A stretch of DNA of 39,641 nucleotides from the NCBI GenBank assembly GCA_000181795.3, contig CM012953.1, positions 17,502,527 through 17,542,167 on the forward strand. Reading direction: 5' to 3'. This DNA is from Trichinella spiralis (Eukaryota > Nematoda > Enoplea > Trichinellida > Trichinellidae). The notes beneath the pieces are model-generated. The model saw only the letters and a list, made by a program, of their open reading frames with translations. It made no database searches and was not told where the DNA came from. Positions 22,010 to 35,369 of the stretch are shown here, one piece after another (within the stretch, counting starts at the first letter, position 1; every line of letters begins with the position of its first letter). Made by a program: the position numbers and the translations under genes.

Positions 22010-23165
22010 TCAGTCGGAATCAGCATCTGAAATGGCCGGTTCTGCGAGAGATGCTGCTTCTTTGACAGTTATGCTTTGTCTCGTTTGCATGTCTCTCAAG
22101 TCAATAAGTCTGGTTGACAGATGTTGCTGATAAATCTTCCAAGAACGACAACACGGGGCTCCAAGTTCCACTATGCTTAATATTCGTCCAAAAAACCACT
22201 GATAAGCAACTTTGCGAAATTGCTCACTCATATTCAGATATACCAGAAAGTTGAACGGATGAGAAGCAATGATGAATACATTGCGCAAAATCATGGCAAT
22301 GTTCATTGCCCGATAGCGATGAACTGGAATGATGCGGAATGTCATGTGCAAAACGTGCATCGTAGAAATAACTACGGCAGGGATTTCTGTGACCAGAAAT
22401 ATGCAAATTATAATTACTAACATTTTTGAAGTAGAATGCAGCCGACTCTGGTGACGAATAACGCAGCTTGAAAAACGCCGTTTTGCTTGACTTCGAATGA
22501 AGTTCATCAACAAAGCACTGTAAATGACCAAAAGAACACAAGGTCCAGCGTAGACAAACACTACATGAAACCATATGGCTGTAGTGAAAAATGTATTTGG
22601 TCCAATATCCAAAACCCATTTGGCTAAATTTTGAACACAGTATCTTCGATTATTTCGAACTACAGGCACATTCCAACGGCTGAACACTAGTGGAACTTCT
22701 AACATTGCCGCAGCAAAACAGACAGCTGAAATCATAATTTCGGTTGATAAGCCTTTCTGAGGAGATCGAAGCTTTATGGTTGAAACAGTACAATAACGTC
22801 GTACCGCTAAAAGTACACTTAACCATATTGCTGCAGTGTGAAATACTCTCGGCAAATTTTCTGACAAATATGGATACGTTTTGCACCAAAATGCTGGCAT
22901 GCCATGATTCATATCTTCTTCGTAACCTTTCAATGTATAATAATATAGCAGCCAGGGAAAACTGACCAAACCAGTGAACATTTCAGTGACAGCCATACTG
23001 AGTAGAATTTTATTAGTTGGAGTGCGAAGTGAACGATTCGACATGACAATAATAATAAATGTATTAGTAACCATTGTTACTAAAACCACCACAGGAATTA
23101 CGTAACCATAGCAGGGTAATGCAACATCAAGTGGCACGGCTCTTTTTATGTTTACAACAATTTCA
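22010..23165 (-). CDS. SPR: sex peptide / myoinhibitory peptide receptor-like GPCR (main coding exon)
   Basis: This is a class A rhodopsin-like neuropeptide receptor of the plasma membrane. It encodes 384 residues from an acceptor at 23,166/23,167 (TTTTCAG) to a TGA. Seven helices are visible: TM1 YGYVIPVVVLV.., TM2 ILLSMAVTEMFTGL, TM3 FHTAAIWLSVLLAVRRY, TM4, TM5 with VYAGPCVLLVIY, TM6 MLVIIICIFLVTEIPAVV and TM7 ending HPFNFLVYLNMSEQFRK. Cysteines before TM3 (FWCKTY) and in the second extracellular loop (RRYCVQN) would form the usual disulfide. The DRY motif is RRY and NPxxY is HPFNFLVY; Drosophila SPR also departs from both canonical motifs (QRY, YPINFGIY). CYGYVIPV, SLRTPTN and the TM6 FLVTEIP block resemble SPR and nematode sprr receptors. 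In-frame residues continue upstream to the acceptor, so an N-terminal exon must exist. Confidence 0.85.
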
Positions 23166-26100
23166 CTGAAAATGCATCATTTTCCTATTATAATATTATT
23201 GTGATTATTATCATCATTTATTTACTCGTTTTATTATTATTCAACTTTTCCGTACTCATTGTGGGCGAATATTTTTCATTTAACATTCATTTACTTGTCA
23301 TAAAGTTTTTTAATTATTAAAAAGATAGAAAATTGATTTTTCATATTATAAAAAAATTAAAAATTTTGCCACATTTTTAGATATTCTTTTCTTTCTTTGA
23401 AAGGGTTCAGGGAAGGCTAAATGTGATACCCAATGTAAAAATAAAATCCCACGTGCAATTTGAAGTGCGCATGTTTGCAAGCAGCTATGAGATTTTGTCA
23501 CTTCTTTCATTAAAATGTGCGTAATTATTCTGCAATAATAAACTTGAAATTAAGAATTTAAAAGATGTTTTCAAAACGTATGTCATCAAGAACTGTTTAA
23601 TGAAATCGAACATTTTATTTACAGCAACGTTGTAATGCTGCAAATTATCCAATTTAAAGCTATTCTTCCGCAACTAACTAATTAAATAAATCTATAATTG
23701 ACTAACAATTCTATGAAACTAATTAACAAAAAACATATACAATCAGAAATAAACTTAGAGGAAATTATTTTCACCACTCTAAATTATTCCATCCGCATTG
23801 TGCTAAAAAATTGTTACTGACACCTTTATATGCGAACTGTATGCTGAAACGCAATACATCACATTGTATTACTAGTAGATTAGAGCATGTGAAAAGACAA
23901 TAACAATTTTTAAAATTAATTTGTAAATTTGAAAAATTAATTAATTACAATTATGCTAATTAAATTGTCTTATTTTTTTCCGCGTTAAATCTTTTCTTTA
24001 GTAAGCTGCATGGTCAGATCAGAGAGCCAATTTCATTAAAGCGTTGCTATCTTTTCCCACAATAAACGCTGAATTGTTATTATCCGGAATTATAGATTAA
24101 AAAGATTACAATCAATATTTTATCTTTCAAAACTGGAATTTCAATTTGAAATTATTTATATTGGGAAACATTTTGAAATAATGAACAATTAATTTTTAAA
24201 TAATTTCCACGAGTTAACAAAATTTATAATTTTAATAAACCATTTTAAAACGTTGATTATATGTTGATGTTAAAATGATAATGCTAAAAGTAAATAATCA
24301 TTTTTCAAAAACGAATTAAAATACTTCCGCTTCATTTGTATAAACAGTTATACATAAAAATTGATTTACAAAATTAGATATAAAAAACCACAGTTTACAT
24401 TAATTTGAAATATCTAATTAAATCCAACACCCAAAGTAATCTGGCACTCATACGTGAGAATTACGTCATCTTCAATTTCATTGAAGTGACATTTTATTAA
24501 GAATCACTTGACAATGGGTATTATTGAAATGCACTTCTCAATTAAATAGAAGCATTGTAATGTGATAATTTTTAATTTAATGATTTCAATAAGAGAAACC
24601 TTTTTGCACTGTTGTTAAGACAATTTTTGTCAGTAAAACAACAAAAAAATTATTTCATATAATATTTTAACAATAAAAAGTTGGTGAATTTTGCAAAGGA
24701 CATTTTCAGAAAAAAATATCAGAAAGCTGCGGTGATTCGAATAATTATGCATTGCATTGTTCTGATGTAAGAAATAAACTTGATTAATTTTGTAAAAGCA
24801 CGACATTTGAGCTGACTGTTTATTGTTATAAAGTTGAGATGAAAATAAATGAGGAAACTGACTTCTCTGCCGTGATTTCAGATCAGTTCAAATCAATAAT
24901 ATATTATTATTATTATTATGCAGCATAGTTGATAATACGTTTGATTCAAAAATTCGCATGCTAATATAATATGCCAGTCCTATAGTGAAAATTTCGATAA
25001 ATGCTGTAGAAATTATTGAAATAAGAAATAATTGCACAGAATGAGCAATTTGATCAATGAAATCAGGCTGTATAGGCAAAGGAAAGAAACACCAAAATCA
25101 ATAAGCTGCAGAGCAACGCAAGCAATTGCTTTAGGTTACAGGCTATGCATACAAGTAAAATTCGCTTAGCTATAATAATAGGTGCAATTTCGTTGACAGA
25201 ATTGCACGATAAGTTTCTGCATTGTTCAAATAAATATTTTCATTGAAATATTTTACAGCATTAAAGTAAAAGATACGCTCTTGCCTTCAGTATTTTATTG
25301 AACATATTGCAAACATTAAAGGTTTCATTTTTCCCGCTATACGAAAATGCTTATTAAGCAAAATATAAATTCCTCTGATCAATCACAGCCCCACATTTAA
25401 TTAAAAAAGTGACGATTCCATTTGTCCAACTGGGATTATATAAAACTTTCGCTTTCTTTATTTTAGAAAAATTTAGAAACCATTTACTTTCGCTACATCA
25501 GGGAGTAGTAATTAAGATCTAAAGTAAAGAAAAAATAAACAACATCTGTCATGTCTATTTTTATCAACATCATTATCACTTGTAATATGAATAATTTTTT
25601 ATCCTGCACAAATTAAACCACAGAATTTTTCTGCATACATACATATATACGATGGTATTTTCTTATCGATGCCAACTGTTTCATTTTTCTATTGGTAGAA
25701 GTTCTTGCTCAAGTCAATACTTAAAAAATTAATGAATCATTTGAAAATTTATAGTATTTTTGAATTTTCAAAACAATAGCTCAAAGATAAAAATGTTAAA
25801 ATACCACAGTGTTACAAGAGTGATGATCAAAAATCAAAAATTAAATAGAAACTCATTAAAAAAAACTATAATATTTTAATTGTAGAAAATATGTGGTTAA
25901 GCTGTACTACTTTGCAGAAACACAGCAGTTTAAAAAAATTACAGTTGTCACAATAGATTTTATATTCAACATCTAAATACGTCCACTTTTATCTGTATTA
26001 GGCAAATTTATTACTTTTTGATATTACAAACTGTTTTTTTTGAAGCTAATTCTTTTTAAAAATTATAATTATCCATCGACTGTGCTAAAAGTCACCTAAA

Positions 26101-26837
26101 AATTGCTGCTCGAAGAAAAAAAATGCACGTAATATTTCCAAAACATCTCAAGCATTTCATTTCAGAACCTCTTAAAAAACTTAAAAGTTTAAAATAATTT
26201 AAAAAATTAAAATCAATAGTAAAAAGAAGATAATATTAGAAAAATAATTTTAAAAGATGCAGAATAAGCAAGCAGATAATTTAATGCACCAAACAGCAGT
26301 TCAATTATTACATTTTGCATAAATTTTCAAAATTAATCAAATTATTAATCATAAACATGTGATTTTAAAGCATAATAATTTCTAACAGGCAAGTTGCATT
26401 TTAATAGAAACAAAGCAATTTTTAATTGTGCTGTGTTGCATAATTGAAAATGCATTGCAAGCAGTTAAAGTTTAAAGTTTACTATTTATATACTGTTAAA
26501 ACGAATATTGCATACAAAGTTATGCATTATCACATTTTTTGTTTACACGAAAGTGCGATGAATGTCATTAAAGAAATTATATCTACAGCAGACCTGAGCG
26601 TTTGAAGAGCTTAAAATTTACAGCATAAGATAAAAGAATTTTATGTTGATTACACATCCAAAGATTAATAGTCGAAGAGTAATAGCACCGAATTCTTTTC
26701 TAAATGATAAATACTCTTCACCTCCTTTTGTCAAATTAAGTTTTGAAATGTAATTCAGTGGTACCATGCTTGAATCGATATATTAAAATAAATGATTTTT
26801 TAATCAAAATTTTCAAGAAATGCTATAAACAGTTTAC
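23166..26837. other. AT-rich stretch, probable intron/intergenic
   Basis: No convincing gene is present. A hydrophobic frame on the minus strand (24,888-25,067) after a CCTATACAG acceptor could be a terminal exon, but no companion exons were found. Short repeats such as an ATT tract near 24,900-24,919 occur. Confidence 0.5.
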
Positions 26838-26863
26838 CTTGAATTGAAGTCGTTCACTGACAT
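26838..26863 (-). CDS. SPR: possible first exon of the SPR-like receptor
   Basis: ATG starts a frame MSVNDFNS + AG, followed by a GTAAAC donor. The two leftover bases complete the codon with the T that opens the exon at 23,165. The result is MSVNDFNSSEIVVN.., a plausible short extracellular N-terminus with an N-glycosylation sequon (NSS) and a 393-residue receptor. The implied intron is 3.67 kb, far longer than the Robo introns, and an ATG followed by a phase-matching donor can arise by chance. Other upstream ATGs are not excluded. Confidence 0.3.
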
Positions 26864-29800
26864 TTTATATGACGCTTCTTTGACAGTTCTGACTTCCCAA
26901 AGGAAATGGCCAAGGAAATAACAAAGATAACACTGTTTTGAATAGCTTCTTTTCACACTTCAATTAAACCCTGAAATTGAGGGAAGCTTTCAGTCAGAAT
27001 AGAGTAAAGTTGCTTCAAATAATATTCTCATTCACAAGAAGAAAATTGATTAAGCCTTCTAGTAGCGGCTTCAGCCAATAATAAAGTGCTGGTTGCACAC
27101 GTTTACATTAAAGTAGCATGCCAATTTTCTCTTTCAAAAACAAAACTTGTTTGCATATTTCAAATATTGTAAGCTGTGCTTTTAGGCGAACATATGAAAG
27201 TATAGGAATCAAGCTCTGTTAAGAAGGGAATTAATGTTTTCAAGCACAATACAACTACTATTAATACTAACACTAGTCAAGTAACAAGTGAATGTATATC
27301 ATAAACATACAGCATGTTGAAAATAGCAGCTTCATGCCAGTTATAAGTTGGTGATTTTATTTTCACTCATTACACTAATTCACAAACAGTTTGTGTTTTA
27401 GAAAATTTAAAATTTGTCAAACAACAAACAAACAATAAACTTCAATAAACAACTGGACACTGCAATCAATGCATATGCTTTGAAAATTTACAAGTTATGC
27501 ATGATACAACAGTTATATAGAGTGGTCTAATCGACTTTCATGCTGCTCATGTTTGCGTTGAGATGATTAAGAGTATTAGTTCTTGTTTATGTTCTTAATG
27601 ACCTGTGTGGGATAAGAGAATAATGTTAAAGTCAGCCATCATGTTGTCAGCAGCACTTTATTTATTCGATTTTATTGTTCTGGAAAGCTCTTGCTACTGT
27701 CTGAGCGATAGAATTGTAAGCTAGCTTCTCGCGATCCGACCAAGAAAATTTTTAAAGCGTCAAAGAAAGTGTACTGAACACCGCATTTATTCTTAGTTAT
27801 CATAATTATACTAAACTGAAAAATATGCTTTCATTGAGATTACTGTTTTTTGCCTTTTAATATTAAATAATAAAAATTGTGCTCGATTAATAATGTTTGT
27901 ATGGCTATTTACAAAAACAAGGCTTTCCAATTTTATGTGCAGCCATTTCCTATATTGAAGATACCTAATAAATCTAAACTGCATCATATGAACATCTATA
28001 AAGTGGAAAAGTGATTAAAATAAATATTATTATTTATATGAATATTATTTTCAGTGAATATCTTTTTTCCACTACAATATTACTTTTAATTGTGCTGTTT
28101 AATTTTTATTATATAGTATAGTATCATATTATAAATGAACGCTAAAATATGTAAATATTTCAAAAGTTAAAGTTATTTTGTTCACTTGATAATTTTCAAG
28201 TTGATAAAAGAATTTAAAAAATATATTTTAAAACCATTCATTTATGCGTCACAATAATAAATCAGTTAACTTAAAAGAACAGTAATAGTTAAATTCATAA
28301 GTGCCAAAGGCAAATTTCATTTTAGTAGTTATTTTAAGAAACAGTATAAAAAATTAATTCAGAAAAAAGTATGAATTTAAAGAATGAAGTAAATTTAAAG
28401 TGGCGTTGCTTGCAAAAAGCGATGAAATTAGTTCAGCGTTTGGTTAATGTATTATTAAATTAATGGCACTTAAAATTGTATAATTGTAATGTTGTGTGCA
28501 AACTGCTTCAAAATAATTGATGAATCAGATTTAAATTTGCTTAACAAAAAAAGCTGAAAACAAATTTATAAGATAAATAATTTAAAGGTAAAATTATATG
28601 TAGAAATAAAAATAAAACTTGGAAAGTTAATATAATACAATATATAGTGATATAACTCCTCTAAATGTAACTCAACTGAATCTTTTTATGATCAACATTA
28701 ACCACTAATTTTTTAAAATAATGACTTTTATTGGAATCATTAAATTATTATTTTTAACTTGATATATCATTATTATTTCAATATCAAATGTTTGCTTTAG
28801 AAATGTATGTTAATTATACGTATTGGATTAAAAATTATCTATTTTTAATAAACTGATTTTCATAAAATGACCATTCTGGATATACATCTGCATTTAAAAC
28901 AATCATGACATGTTTGTAAAAAGAATTTATTTCAAAGTAGATGACAAACTGCACTTACATTATAACAAATTAAAAGCTGTGCAGTATTCGTTGATAGCAC
29001 AGAAATGTCAAATCTGAAGAAATTGAAGTAAAATTTAAAGGATATGTTATACTTTTCCTTATATTCTTTTTCTTACTTATTAATTATTGCAATAATTGTA
29101 ATATTTTTGCTGCCTTTTTGAAAATATAAGTTAGAATGCAGTTTGCATTTAGTCAAATGTTTTATTCTTCCAAACTATTTTTAGGGAAGCAATTATATTT
29201 AGAAAACAATATGCTCTTTGTTTCCTTACATATGATGGAAAAATTTCACTTGTGTTTTCTTGCTAATACATCATAATCATAATAGTTGACAATGTCATTT
29301 CTGTCAGAAACTAGTCATTGATGCATTAATGCTGATGTAAATGTAGTAATTTTAAAAGAGTCAATCGATGCATACATTTTGGAATTAAAACTTTCTTTAA
29401 CTACAAAAGTTGTTAGGAATTCTAAAATGCAAGTGCATAATATTTTCCAAGGGTCTCTAATTCAAATAGAAATTTCTTTTATTAATGATTATACAAATAT
29501 TACTTGAGTTTTTGTTTCTTATTAAAACTATAAAATAATATTTGTTCTATAGTTTTTAATTGTTTATGGATTATTTTTGAAAGGCAAAACGTTGAAATGT
29601 GATTATGTGGTATAATTTGTTTAGCAGTATGAAATTTTTTATTTCATCATTATAAATTCAATTTCACTGTATAATGATCTCAATTTTTAAGATAATGATG
29701 TTTGGAATCAATATATTGCAATTATTTTTTTTGATCTCTGCCACAAGCAATGCAAACAAGGAAACATATTTAAATTCCAAATCTTACACAGAAGAAACTT

Positions 29801-31999
29801 TCCATGTTAAAAGTAGACATTTTACCGGGACTTAGGGATATCAGAAAATAAAAACATACAGAATGATTTTGACTAGCATTATGCCAATATTTTTCAGTTT
29901 CGTAACTTGTATTATTTTTTTTATTCTTCCTATCCCTGTTTTATTCACAAATAATAATTTTTAAGCTTGAGAATTATTCAGTTGCTTCTAAAGTGGGTAG
30001 CTAATGTTTGATGTGTTGCTACTGAAACAGAATGCCAGAATTAGGTAAACTTGACTGCCAGTATGTGTCAATAGCATAAGTTGTAGTGGAAGAGTGTTGT
30101 GAGATTTTAAACGAGTGCGCATGAATATTATTATATTGTAGTTTTGTCCTTGTGACAAATAAAAGTGATCCACTGATTAGCTTTGTTAGATCACCCTGAT
30201 CAAAAAACACTCTATCAGATAATAAATTTCAATGTTGAGCAACGTCATTTTGACGTGTGATTGAATAGATTTAAATTTTGAAATATTTATTACTGATCGA
30301 CGCAATCGAATGATTAAGATTAAAACGCGATGAATTGAACTCTCCGCGAAAATACATACGGTTATTATTAACTTGCATAACTTTTTAATTAGAACCATTT
30401 CACTGTTGTAACCTGAAAGAAAAATATCAAAAGAAGTTTTTTATTGGTAATTTTGTTTATTAAAACCATAGGTCAAATATGCTTCACTGTAATTCACTTT
30501 CAATTAAATTATCAACAAGTGCACGTTTTAAATTTTAAATTGCACATCTTACACACATACAATTAAAATAAGACAATATTAAACTTTTGAAAGTGCATAA
30601 TTAACAGCAAAAATTTTGGGATTAAATTACATCGTATTTTATATTTTTACTTTTTAAGTTGACAATAACACGAAAAAATAAAATGTTTTTCAAAAGATTT
30701 TATTATGCAACCAAAAAATTTTTTTAAATACAACAAAATACAAATGCATAATTTACCTAGTGCTTTCTGACCATCTGAAACGTTCTTGTGCTGTTTTTAA
30801 CACTAGTAATACAATGTTAAACGCTACTATGCGCCAGTAGGCTAAATAAAACGTCAATATATTTATTTGTTAGGGTATAATGTATTGGTATATTGATGTA
30901 AAAAACAAAAATTAAAATGCGGATGACAACAGCATTTACTGGCTTTTTCACAAGAGAATATCTTACTTGAAAATGAAACTTCGGAGACGAAGCAAATTGG
31001 TGATTTATTTAAATACTCTGAGCATGGATGAACTCTAAGAACCAAAAACCCGCCTGGGAACATAGGCTGTGTGCAGCTGCGGACAAGCAAATGCGTGCAT
31101 TTAAGGTGAACCTGATCATTTCAACCAAAAAAAGCTATTAAAATCATTATATTTTTTTCCATCTAGTGAAGAATAAAAACAGGAAACAAATGAAAACAAA
31201 AATTATCCACAATGAGATTAAAAAGCGCAACAGGTAGTGATATATTACGTTGCGGACAGGCGTTCAGGGAATTTCAATGTCACATTTTATTAAATGTCTG
31301 AATCGTTATTTTGTCCCACGCTACTAAAGGCATCGGTAATTAAATTCATTTTCATGTAGCAAAAATGTCGCAAACATAAAAGTTATGATTTGAATTTGTT
31401 TCAAAATTTATCTCCAAGGATTATCGTTGACAAACTCTCAATCATGAAGAAAAATTTTCACATATCCCATTCTTATTATTCGAATGCCTTTTAGTTGAAA
31501 ATGTCTTCTGCCAACTTTTCAAAAGAACTTTAGAACAATTGGAAATGTTCTAAAAACTTTCATTTTACTTTTCAAAAAATTGTTTTCTTTCAGTTTTATT
31601 ATCAAAAAATGTCATCTAAACTGCTAAAATAAAGCTATTCATTTTTGATTGATGATAATTTACAAAAGAGCCGCTTCAATTCGGAAACTTTTGAAAATAT
31701 CACTATCTGGTCTTTTGTTGTAATAAATTTTAAACACTTTTCACCTTTGTCACCTTTGAAAGCTGAAAGTTGGAATGGTGCCATTTATTTCCCACTGACA
31801 CCGTATCTATTCTAAATGAACCGTATCAGTTGCCACTGGCAACCGAGCGTGAAGCATTTTCCAAGCTCGTCAACAAACACGTTTCCTGCTGCCATTTTCC
31901 AAAAAAAATTTATTATCATTTTTTATTATCAGTTAGTTGTTTCTAAAATTATAAAAAAAAACTTTTTGGCTTTAAAGTAGACTATTCTCTAAACTATTC
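26864..31999. other. gene desert, AT-rich
   Basis: Over 5 kb contain only short, composition-driven ORFs (for example 29,988-30,398 and 30,863-31,090, minus). None carries a domain, signal peptide or good splice context. No RNA gene, TIR or LTR was recognised. A minor GC-richer patch lies at about 31,740-31,880. Confidence 0.5.
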
Positions 32000-33850
32000 A
32001 TTAAAACTGCAAATGTTGCCTCGACTTTTCATACATTAAAGTACACGTAAATAGATACGTCACCAGCAGCTGCGTCCATCCAAATGACAACCATATGAGA
32101 AACATTTAAGCATGAAAAGATTGGTATAAAAGTGCCAATTAGCAACAGTGTTCAAATCAGAACAAGAAATGCAACCAACTATCGATTGAAACAGAAACAT
32201 CTGAATATCTCGATTTACAAATTACATTCTTGATGGTCTATTTCTATTTTCTTATTATCTGTGCAATTATTGGAATGTAATGCCAGTACCAGTAAGTAAT
32301 CACAAAGAACTACCAGCTCACGAGTTATTTGCATAGTTTAAACTGTATTATTCAATTACTGAATAATGGTTCACGTGAAATTTATGCATCAGAACATCGA
32401 AGCAACGACAATGAAGTAAAACAAAGATTACTGTACAACTGTATAAGCCGGAAATGGAAATATGAAGGCGCCTAGCGAGCAGAATAATTTTACGTTGTCG
32501 ATGAACTCGCACGTCTATATTCCAATTTGTGGTCAATAAAAGCCTGTTTAGTATTCGCGTGATTAGACGGACTATTACAATATTAATACATGCGTATCAC
32601 AAAAAGTACTGTAGGGTGAATTTGTTCACTCGAGATATTTCTCTGTTCACTAGTTGTTCTTTTGTTTGTCAATATGTTTTGGCAGATCAGAGAATTCGAA
32701 TACGAACCCGAATGTGTTGTTCTTTGCGGAAGCTAATGAAAGCATTGATTGTGCGGCTAAAAGAAGCGAACCAGTCTTTAAGCTGATTGAATTTCACTAG
32801 CTGTGCATTGCGACAAGTTCTTTGAAAAGATTGTAAATATTTTGAAGGGACATTTCTCACTTCAGTCTTCTGAAATTGCGCAAAAACACAATGCTTTACA
32901 TTAGCGAAGACAGGAAGTGGTGAATCAATTTCTGATTTCATCGCCAATTTTCTTTCCTCTGTTGACACGTGGTTTCAGTTACGCAGAATTGCAGAAGATG
33001 TTGCGTCATCGATTGGTTTGAGGAGTGGAATGGATAAATCGCACCGCTTTTCGTTTGGGTATTCAATTTCTTGATCAGCACAAGAAGTAACCCTGTTATT
33101 TGTCAAGCGTGAACTTGCTTCGGGATATGCTGTCAACAGAAGTCACTCTTGCTCAGCAAGTTCGTCAGATAATTTATCCAAATTGGAGTTTTACGCCGTG
33201 TTTGAATTGCAGAAGATGGGATGATTGGTCGCTGTGTTGTTTCACAAATCCTCTGTACAAAGCATTGTTCGAGATTTCAAGCAGAGAGTTTACCCAGGCA
33301 AACAAATTCCAACCCACCCAACAGTCAACTCTCTACATCATAGGAATTGTTGATCTAAGAATCATTAGAAATCTACGATTCTGACACGAATTACAAGTGC
33401 TCACAGAAGACAGCGGCCAACTGAAGCACTGCTGCATCACAGATGCAGTCTGAATCACAGAACAGAAACAATTGACATACAACGCGAAACAGCGCATATA
33501 TGCATTTAGCAGCTGTGATGCAAAAGTAGCGGAACGAATATTATGTTCCTAATGGGAATTCAGATGATATTCAAGGACATCGAAGTAGACATTAATGGTA
33601 TGCTATATGTTGCGTACTGAGACGTAAATGTAAATTGTACACTTTGTATACTTCCACGCACATTTCTCCTCCACCCAGTCGAGTCGAATGTGCGATTCTA
33701 TGTTCTTTTTGTCTTTCCTCCTCCTATGCATATTGTATTTGAACTATATGTATAATTTGTTGTTTGAATTGCATGTAAAATGTTCAGTATGAAATAAATT
33801 TTATCAAGAACTTGGGAATAAAGCCAAACAACAACTTACTGATAATAAAC
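32000..33850. other. GC-richer island with TATA box and AATAAA ends, possible decayed element or gene
   Basis: GC content rises above both flanks. A GGTATAAAAG box at about 32,121-32,130 is followed by about 1.7 kb ending in AATAAA motifs near 33,792 and 33,817, like a transcription unit on the plus strand. Three unrelated open frames of 62-94 codons (32,529-32,786 +, 32,687-32,968 -, 33,100-33,384 +) are present without recognisable domains. An ancient retroelement or pseudogene would look like this, but no enzyme motif or terminal repeat could be identified. Confidence 0.3.
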
Positions 33851-35369
33851 AGCTCGCTCATTGGGATTTTTTAAATATTAGCTGAAAACGAAAGCAATTA
33901 GAGACAGACATTAATGTTCACTTGATGAATAGTATCCATTAAATAGGAAAATAATGGAAGAGAAAGATTGTATGTATGGTGAAATAAAATTATTGAAAAG
34001 AGAATTAAAGTTGTCAACGATAAATTTAATATTGTATAATTGTAAAGAAAAAGGAATACCAAATTGTTATTTTTCCCAATGCAGTAGTAGTTAGTTTGTG
34101 CTAGTAGTCAATAGTGGGTGGTGTGTGAAATGGGAATTGGAATTCATTTAGGATGAAATTTAACGGATCTTCAGCAGAAAGAAAACAATTTAAGTGAAAA
34201 AAAACTCATAAAATAAACTGACATTTTTGAATGTGCATTTTAAACTAGTTGTTGACAAAGATGTTCAAGTAGTATTGTTAAATATTTGAACAACGGAATC
34301 GAAGGGTAAAAATAATAATGCAGAATATTTGAAAATTGGAAGCAAAAGTTTACGTTGTATAGAAAGAAAGAAAGAGAAATTGAATGGCTGATTGAATGAA
34401 TTGAATGATGGGATTTTTCGTGCAGCATGGAATATGAGAATAATAATTGATTTATTTTCTGGAATTTCCATTCTCATTTTACATATTGTATACATTGTAT
34501 AAATGATGTTCACAATTGCAACGTGAAAAAGAATTGCATAATAAAATGATTCGACGACCGAAAAAGATTGACAAATTTGGCTTTTTGAAAAATTTTTTCA
34601 ATTGTACAATAAAGAATAAATTGATCAGATATCATTGGACAAAGATGAAAAGAACAACTGCACATCTTCATTTAGTTGAACATCACAATAAGCAGAAAAT
34701 GAGAAAATCAATAATAATACACGGTAAACAAACGAATTATACATATGTATATTGCCTGCTTCTACATACATATGCAGCATATAGAGAGAAAGTAATGCAC
34801 AAAAGGACATGTTTATTGGAATCGTTACGAATTTTACATTGGAAAAAATATTAAACAAAAATACAAGCTGTATTTTTTCTGCATGTTCAAAATTAAACAA
34901 AAAATACTTGTAAGAAGAGAAAAGCAACAAACTAAACTGTAAAAAAGATTAATTGCATTTTATTTATTGTTTTTTTCACTAACGATTTGACAATTCAATT
35001 TGGCAATGTACAGCAAGAAAAGCACCGTAAATAAAAATTGAAACATAATAAGTTACAAAAGTATTGCTCTTTTTTTTCAGCAGTGATAATTTTTTTAAAT
35101 ATAAGACAAAAAAAACTTGAATGAATATTAAAAATTGAAATGTGGGCAGGTATGATCATGAAGAGAAAATGAATGCAATGTAAAAAAAAGAAGAGTGAGC
35201 TGATCAAGCTGATCGAAAAAAAGACAGGCAGCGTGATGATATAATTAGACAAAATTGTATTTGGAGAATTGATTAATTAATTGAATAAACAAACAGCATG
35301 AAATAAAATAAAATCTTATCTGTATAAGTGTTTCGATGACCAGTAGTCAGTCGGTTTAAAGTGATAATT
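33851..35369. other. AT-rich intergenic, no gene seen
   Basis: The frame 34,516-34,854 (+, 112 codons) begins with ATG but is Lys/His/Tyr-rich and has no domain. It is judged noncoding. The minus-strand 3' UTR of the 35.4-kb gene presumably lies in 35,000-35,370. Confidence 0.45.

Noticed and set aside
22224-22619. 131-codon minus-strand ORF inside the GPCR
   Set aside because: It is a shifted frame of the receptor exon; the seven helices are in the other frame.
34516-34854. 112-codon plus-strand ORF
   Set aside because: It is a Lys/His/Tyr-rich, AT-driven translation with no domain, signal or splice context.
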